Source of the DNA: Myotis daubentonii
Lineage: Eukaryota; Chordata; Mammalia; Chiroptera; Vespertilionidae
DNA length: 64,000 bases
Direction: 5' to 3'
NCBI RefSeq assembly: GCF_963259705.1
Contig: NC_081846.1
Span: 91,524,641 to 91,588,640, forward strand
Below, piece after piece: positions 58,565-64,000 of this stretch (positions within the stretch are counted from its first letter, which is position 1; every line of letters begins with the position of its first letter). Under the pieces are notes generated by a model. The model was not told where the DNA came from. It did no database searches and saw only the letters and a program-made list of their open reading frames with translations. The translations under genes were made by a program, and so were the position numbers.

Positions 58565-58787
58565 ATATATTTTTTAAATATATTTTATCGATTTTTCACA
58601 GAGAGGAAGGGAAGGGGATAGAGAGTTAGAAACATCGATGAGAGAGAAACATTGATCAGCTGCCTCTTGCATACCCCCAACTGGAGATGTGCCCACAACC
58701 AAGGTATATGCCCTTGGCTGGAAACGAACCCAGGACCCTTCAGCACGTAGGGTGACGCTCTATCCACTGAGCCAAACCAGTCAGGGT
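58565..58787 (-). mobile_element. VES-type SINE, reverse strand
   Basis: TTTAAATATATTTTATCGAT, GAGAGAGAAACATTGATCAG, GCTGCCTCTTGCATACCCCC and CCACTGAGCCAAACCAGTCA. Flanked by a short TGCCTTA-type duplication. Confidence 0.9.
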
Positions 58788-58803
58788 GCCTTAAATTTCT
58801 TTA

Positions 58804-59515
58804 TTAGCGGCCCATTACATGAAATTTTTTCACAGGTAGGGTGGTGTCCCTCAGCCTGGCCTGAGCTCTCTCGCAATCCAGGACCCCTCGGGTAGGGTCC
58901 CTAGGCCTGGCCAGTGATCAGGGAATATTGGGACTTTCCTTCCCCCAGCTGCTGGCAGCTGGTCCCACCCCCACCACTGCCACTGCTTTCCATCTGTGCC
59001 GTGTTGCCTCCCGTCCACTGCCTCTGGTTACTTCCTTCTGCAGGTGATAGGTGTGGGGTGCAATCACTTGGCTGGCCTGGGCCTCCCTCTGCAGGGTGAT
59101 CGCTTTGCCCCACACACCCACCACAGCATTGCTGGCTAGTGGCCTGGGTCTCACTCTTGGGGTGATCAATCACAGAGCCCCTTGATCGATCAAGGGGCTC
59201 TGTGATTGATCACCCAGCAGAGGGAGGCCCCGCCCATCTGGCAAAGGCTCTGTGATCATTCACCACACAGAGAGTGGCCTGGGACTCCCACTTTGGGGTG
59301 ATCAATTGAAGAGCCTCCCCATCGATTGCCCCACAGAGGGTGGTCTGGGCCTCCCTCTGTGGGGAAATCATAGGTCAATGGCAGAACTGCCCAACCAATC
59401 ACATTGCACCTGTCTGGGCTGGCCTGTCGCCAGTGCATGTTATAGCATGGTCGTGTGGAAGGTCGTTCTGCTGTTCAGTCTTTCGGTAGATTTGCACATT
59501 ACACTTTTATAGATT
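58804..59515 (-). mobile_element. Helitron, reverse strand, eroded ends
   Basis: The 3' end is TTAGCGGCCCATTACATGAA, with CTAG mutated to TTAG and the hairpin weakened. The 5' end is TTGCACATTACACTTTTATAG, also decayed. The interior (GCCTGGGCCTCCCTCTG, GGGGTGATCAATCA units) contains a 56-bp perfect palindrome at 59160-59215. Confidence 0.82.
59160..59215. repeat. Perfect 56-bp palindrome
   Basis: Two 28-bp arms with no spacer. The left arm begins GGGTGATCAATCACAGAG and the centre is TTGATCGATCAA. It is inside a Helitron and could extrude a cruciform. Confidence 0.95.
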
Positions 59516-59550
59516 TTGTCTGATTGCTGTGCTTAGTATTTCCAATACTA

Positions 59551-60008
59551 TCCTATCTAATAAAGAGGGAATATGCTAATTGACCCTCACACCATCAAAA
59601 AGATGGTGGCGGCCACAGCCAGTAAGGAGGGACTATTCTAATTGACTGCCCCACCCCCAAAGATGGCAGTGCCCAGTTCCCCCAGCCCTGCCAGTGCAGT
59701 AGGCGCATGGCAAGGCAGGGCCCACCATTCTGCACACCTGCCCCCAGAGTCCCCCAGTCTCCTCAGCCCCCCAGCTGCCTCGGATGTTGGCTGCCCAGCC
59801 TCCCAGGGCCGCCTGAGGCTCTGGTAACCAGGGCTGGCTGAGGCTTGCGCTGCCAGCAGTGGAAGCAGCAGAGGTGTGATGGGGCATCGCCTTCCCCTCA
59901 CCGCCGGGTTGCCTCTCGCTCCTGAAGGCTCCCAGACTGTGAGAGGGGGCAGGCCGGGCTGAGGGACCCACCCTCCAGTGCATGAGTTTTCATGCACTGG
60001 GCCTCTAG
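59551..60008 (+). mobile_element. Helitron, forward strand, complete ends
   Basis: TCCTATCTAATAAAGAGGG after host A, to TGCATGAGTTTTCATGCACTGG...CTCTAG before T. GC-rich interior without Rep/helicase. The frames on both strands are chance. Confidence 0.92.
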
Positions 60009-61253
60009 TGTTGAATAAAAATGATGACAGTGTCTATTCTTATCTTGCTCTTGATCTCAAAGGAAAAGCTTTCCCCTTTTTACCACTGAGTATGATATTA
60101 GCTAAAAGTTTCTCATATATGGCCTTTATTTTATTGAGATTTTTTTTCCTCCTATACCCACTATGTTGAGGGTTTGTATGTAAAGGACTATTGAATTTTG
60201 TCAAACTTTTTCTGCATCTACTGTGATGATTACATCATATTTATCATTTTTTTCATTAGTCATTAATATATCAATTGATTTATGGATATTGAATTGTCCT
60301 TGCATCCCTAGAATAACACCACTTGGTCATTGTTTATAATCTTTTTAATGCACTGAGTCCAGTCTGCTAATATTTTTGTTGAAAATCTCCCATCTGTTTA
60401 TGAAAGATATTGGTCTGTAAATTTTTTAAAAACGTATTTTTATCTGGTCTTGGTCAGGGTAATGCTGTTTCTATAAACTTGGTTTAGAAATGTCCCTTTA
60501 TCTATAATTATTAAAAATAGTTTATGAAGAATAAGCATTAATTCTTTGAATGTTGAGTAGAATTCACCTGTGAAGCCCCATGTGTTCTTAAACTTTCATT
60601 TATTGGGATGTTTGTTTGTTTTCTTAATATTGCTTCAATTTTGTCACTAGTGATTGGTCTGTTTAGATTTTTTTTTCTTCTTGATTCAGTCTTGGAAGGT
60701 AGATTGTCAACATATAATTGCTCATATTATTCTTTAAAAATTCTTCATATTTATGTGGTATTAGTTGTAACTTCCCCTCTCTCAATGATAATTTTATTTA
60801 CCTAAGATTTCTCCTCTTTTTTTCTTAATTAATTTGGCTAACGGTTTTTCTGATTTACCTTTTCAAAGAACCAGCTCTTAGTTTTATTAACCTTTTCTAT
60901 TTTTTTCTTTTTTAATTTTTATTTCTGCTCTAATCTTAACAATTTATTTCCTTATGATTACTTTGGGTTTGTTTGTACTGCTTTTCCTTGTCCTTTTATG
61001 TGTATAGTTATATTATGTATTTGGAATTGTTAATGTTTCATTAACAATGTTTCATTAGATAAGCCTATAGAGCTATGAACTTCCCACGTAGAACTGCTTT
61101 GGCCACATCCAAAATTTTGAAAACTACCATTTTCCTTTTTGTTTGTTTTATTTTGACACTTTGTTTGATTTCCTTTTAGATCCATTGGTTGTTTAGTAGT
61201 ATCTTCTTTAATTTTCATATATTTGTATCTTTTGTAGTTTTCTCCCTGTATTT

Positions 61254-61476
61254 CTTTGGTTCTCAACCTTCCTAATGTTGCGACACTTTAATACAGTTCC
61301 TCATGTTGTGGTGACCCCCAATTTTATTGTTACAAATTGAACATAATTAAAGCATAGTGATTAATCACAAAAACAATATGTAATTATATATGTGTTTTCC
61401 GATGGTCTTAGGTGACCCCTGTGAAAGGGTCGTTCGACCCCCAAAGGGGTCGCGACCCACAGGTTGAGAACTGCTG
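61254..61476 (-). mobile_element. SPIN-like hAT miniature element, reverse strand
   Basis: Contains GGTGACCCCCAATTTTATTG, GGTGACCCCTGTGAAAGGGTCG-type text, the GGGTCGCGACCC palindrome and GGTTGAGAACTGCTG. Exact 8-bp duplication CTGTATTT (61246-61253 and 61477-61484). Inserted in L1. Second SPIN copy of the window. Confidence 0.93.
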
Positions 61477-61728
61477 CTGTATTTGATTTCTAGTTTCATG
61501 CCATTGTGGTCAGAAAAGATTCTTGATATGATTTATTTTTCTTTTAATTTATTGAGGCTTGTTTTGTGGTCTAATATGTGATCTAGTCTGAAGAACACAT
61601 TGAAAAAATGTGTATTCAGTAGTTTATAGATAAATATACTATAAATGTTTATTAAGTTGATCTTGTCTAATGTGACATACTTGATAAAAATTGGAGATAT
61701 CAGTATAAACTCATGTTTAGCTTAATAG

Positions 61729-62495
61729 CTACACTAATAAAAGACCAACATGCAAATTGACCATACCTTCACTAGGCCTTAAGCCATGCCCACCAGCCAA
61801 TCAGAGCAACTATATGCAAATTAACCCAACCAAGATGGCGCCCAGCAGCCACAGAGCTGGAGCAAGCAGGAGGCTTGGTTGCCCCAATGATGGAGGAAGC
61901 CAAGCTTCCTGCCTTCTGTGGCCAGCTATGAGCTCCACTCAAAGCAACAAAGTTTCAATTATAGAAGTTAAATAAACCCCAGATACCTGCTTTCAGCCGG
62001 CCATGGCCATGGAGCTGGAGCGAGCAGGAGGCTTGGGTTGCCCCTGGTGATGGAGAAAGCCTTCCCTTCCCTCCTTCTGGCTGGCTCTGAGCTCCTCTCA
62101 AGACTCCATAGTTTCAATTATAAAAGGAAAATAAATCCCAGAATAAAAAAAGAAAAAGAAAAAACGGAGAGGCTGGGAGCTTCCATTGCCGGGGGGGTTT
62201 GACCAGCCTAAAAATGGCCCTCAGCCTCTCACCCAGACTGGCCAGGCACCCCAGTGGGGACCCCCCACCCTAAAGGGGGTGTGGCCAGCCTGAAAACAGC
62301 CATCATCCCCTCACCCAGGCTGGCCAAACCTCCATAGGGTGAGGGTCCCCACTGGGGGTGGGGGGCTTGACCAGCCTACAAACAGCCATCAGCCCCTCAC
62401 CCAGGCTGGCCAGGCACCTCAGTGGGACCCCCAACCTGATCTGGAACACCCTTCAGGGCAAACCAGCTGGCCCCCACCCATGCACCAGGCCTCTA
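61729..62495 (+). mobile_element. Helitron unit B (forward), composite pair copy 3
   Basis: ACACTAATAAAAGACCAAC start (5' edge slightly degraded), tandem ~70-bp units (62165-62450, GGCCAGGCACCCCAGTGGGG type), and a 3' end CATGCACCAGGCCTCTA with no final G. The same unit is at 34575-35243 and 53266-53953. Confidence 0.88.
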
Positions 62496-62968
62496 TCCTA
62501 TTTACTAGAAAGGTAATATGCAAATTTACCCTAACAGCAGAAGGACTGGGAATGACTGGTCACTATGACACACACACTGACCACCAGGGGGCAGACTCTT
62601 CATGCAGGAGCTGCCCCGTGGTGGTCAATGTGCTCCCACATGGGGAGCTCTGCTCAGCCACAAGCCAGGCTGATGGCTGCCAGTACAGCGGTGATGGTGG
62701 GAGCCTCTCCTGCCTCCTCGGCAGCACTAAGGATGTCCGACTGCAGCTTAGGCCTACTCCCCGCTGGCAAGTGAACATCCCCCGAGGGCTCCCGGGCTGC
62801 CAGAAGGATGTCTAACTGCCATCTTAAGCCCAATCCCCCGGGGAGCAAGCCTAAGCCAGCAGGTGGTCATCCCCCGAGGTGTCCCAGACTGCGAGAGGCA
62901 CAGGCTGGGCTGAGGGACAACCCCCCGCCCCCCCATAGTGCACAAATTTTTGTGCACTGGGCCTCTAG
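62496..62968 (+). mobile_element. Helitron unit A (forward), composite pair copy 3
   Basis: TCCTATTTACTAGAAAGG directly after unit B, to GTGCACAAATTTTTGTGCAC (3' hairpin) and GGCCTCTAG before T. Close match to 34105-34574 and 52797-53265. Confidence 0.93.
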
Positions 62969-64000
62969 TATATTTATATGTGTTATGATGTGATGTGATG
63001 AAAATGGCACTTGTGTGATCTTCTTCCCAATAACATATTACCCCAGTAATCATATGGGAAAAATGAGAGAAATTTGAATTAAAAGACATTCTGCAGAACA
63101 CCTAATCAGTATCCCTTCAATCTATAAACGTTATCAAAAGTAAAAAAAAAAGCTAAGAGACTGACACAGTCTACATGAACCTAAGGAATCTAACTTTAGG
63201 AACCACTAGGCTGAATTCTGGAACAGAAGAAAAATGAGGTAAAATTAAAGAAGTATAAAAATTTCAGCATTAGTTAATAAAGTATATAATTATGATTAAT
63301 TATTTGTGAAAAATGCACTAAGGTAATGTTAACAAAGAGAAAACTGGATGAGAGACATACAGGAACTCTGTTTTATTCTTGCTTTCTTTTTAAATCTAAA
63401 GTGCTTCTAAAATAGAACAATTATTTTTGAAATGCAACTGTTAATTATTGGTTTGTGATCCTAGAGAAATTGCTTATCTTCTCAGTATTTCAGTTTTTCA
63501 ACGTGAAAACTGGAGACACTTTTATAAAACTTATGGGATTGCAGTGGAGTACAGTGGAGCACATTTTTGTAAATGCTTTTTAAATTCATAATAATGGTGA
63601 GCATTTGGTATTCAAGAAAAATGGAAAATGTTCATGCTTTACTAGGAGACTTGACATTAAGAGTTCCTAAATATTGTTTTCAAAATGTGTTCATAAGGGA
63701 ATATTCCACGTAGTACATGCATATCTCTAAGTGTGTGCGTGTGTACGTGTATAACTGATATTTAGGTCCCAATATAGGTCCAGTCCTATTATAAGCATAT
63801 TTATTTAGAACAATAAGTGACATAATAAGAAAATGCAAATGTTATAAAAATAAAAGAAATCTTAAGCTGTTTGATAAACATGAGGATATCCTGCTGCAAA
63901 ATATATAAAGAAATTTACTATTTGAAATATTGAAACAACTGGATCTACTCAAATCTACTTGGAGTTTTTCCAGAAACCACAGAATGACACAGCATCCCTT
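62969..64000. other. Unassigned interval
   Basis: AT-rich intergenic sequence, no gene or repeat that I can name. A short alternating GTGTGCGTGTGTACGTGT tract lies near 63731. Confidence 0.5.

Larger units (their letters stand above)
55490..61728 (-). mobile_element. LINE-1 ORF2 portion, reverse strand, opened by seven insertions
   Basis: Reverse-strand L1 ORF2 text runs through the whole interval: C-terminal words near 55500-55990 (CATTCATCTATTGCTGAATA, CCATTCTGACAGGTGTGAGG), the connection region near 56640-56840 (GATTGCATTGAATCTATA), RT words at 60060-60700 (GTCAAACTTTTTCTGCATCT) and upstream ORF2 up to about 61728. L1-derived segments are 55490-56981, 57199-57385, 58434-58564, 58788-58803, 59516-59550, 60009-61253 and 61477-61728. 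It is old and carries no open domain. Confidence 0.85.

Overview
This is a stretch of vertebrate (mammalian) nuclear DNA, almost certainly from a vespertilionid bat. The evidence is the repeat content: many Helitrons with HeliBat-type ends (5' TC, 3' CTAG behind a GTGCAC hairpin, inserted between A and T), tRNA-derived VES-type SINEs, SPIN-like and other hAT miniature elements, and a Tc1-like element. These recent DNA-transposon families together are characteristic of vesper bats. I see no host protein-coding exon, no intact RNA gene and no prokaryotic feature. Long ORFs here are chance frames in GC-rich Helitrons, low-complexity repeats, or pieces of LINE, retroviral and transposase pseudogenes.

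Layout. 1-6396: an old ERVL provirus (pol end with a dUTPase remnant, then an MLT2-like LTR) split by a younger class I provirus that has two LTRs, a tRNA-Thr-type primer site, a broken gag start and an integrase tail. 6397-14145: a possible LTR, then Helitron territory including head-to-tail tandem copies and minisatellites. 14146-16240: an L1 fragment and a pogo/Tigger transposase pseudogene. 16241-21343: VES SINEs, a Helitron, a SPIN copy inside a SINE, and an L1 3' end. 21354-23317: a complete-ended ORF1-only (half-L1-like) retroposon with target duplications. 23330-29870: several L1 fragments.

29871-42930: mostly unassigned DNA, with a Tigger1-like element split by a Helitron pair and an L1 carrying a MITE plus a Helitron that itself carries a MITE. 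42934-48300: LTR-like sequences, a VES SINE, a 39-nt 5' half of tRNA-Gly at an LTR end, two hAT MITEs and a Helitron end. 48301-52183: unassigned DNA with two hAT elements. 52184-54630: five Helitron units and a MITE. 55490-61728: one reverse-strand L1 opened by two VES SINEs, a Tc1-like element, three Helitrons and a SPIN copy. 61729-62968: the third copy of a two-part composite Helitron. The rest is unassigned.

The window is best read as a stack of insertions. ERVL, old L1 and Tigger form the base. L1, ERV1 and SINE come next. Helitrons and hAT MITEs are the top layers and often land in one another. The most notable points are a Helitron pair found three times with the same defective internal junction, nine hAT target duplications that all fit nnnTAnnn, a Tc1-like transposase tail with DD36E spacing, the ORF1-only retroposon, and the tRNA-Gly half.
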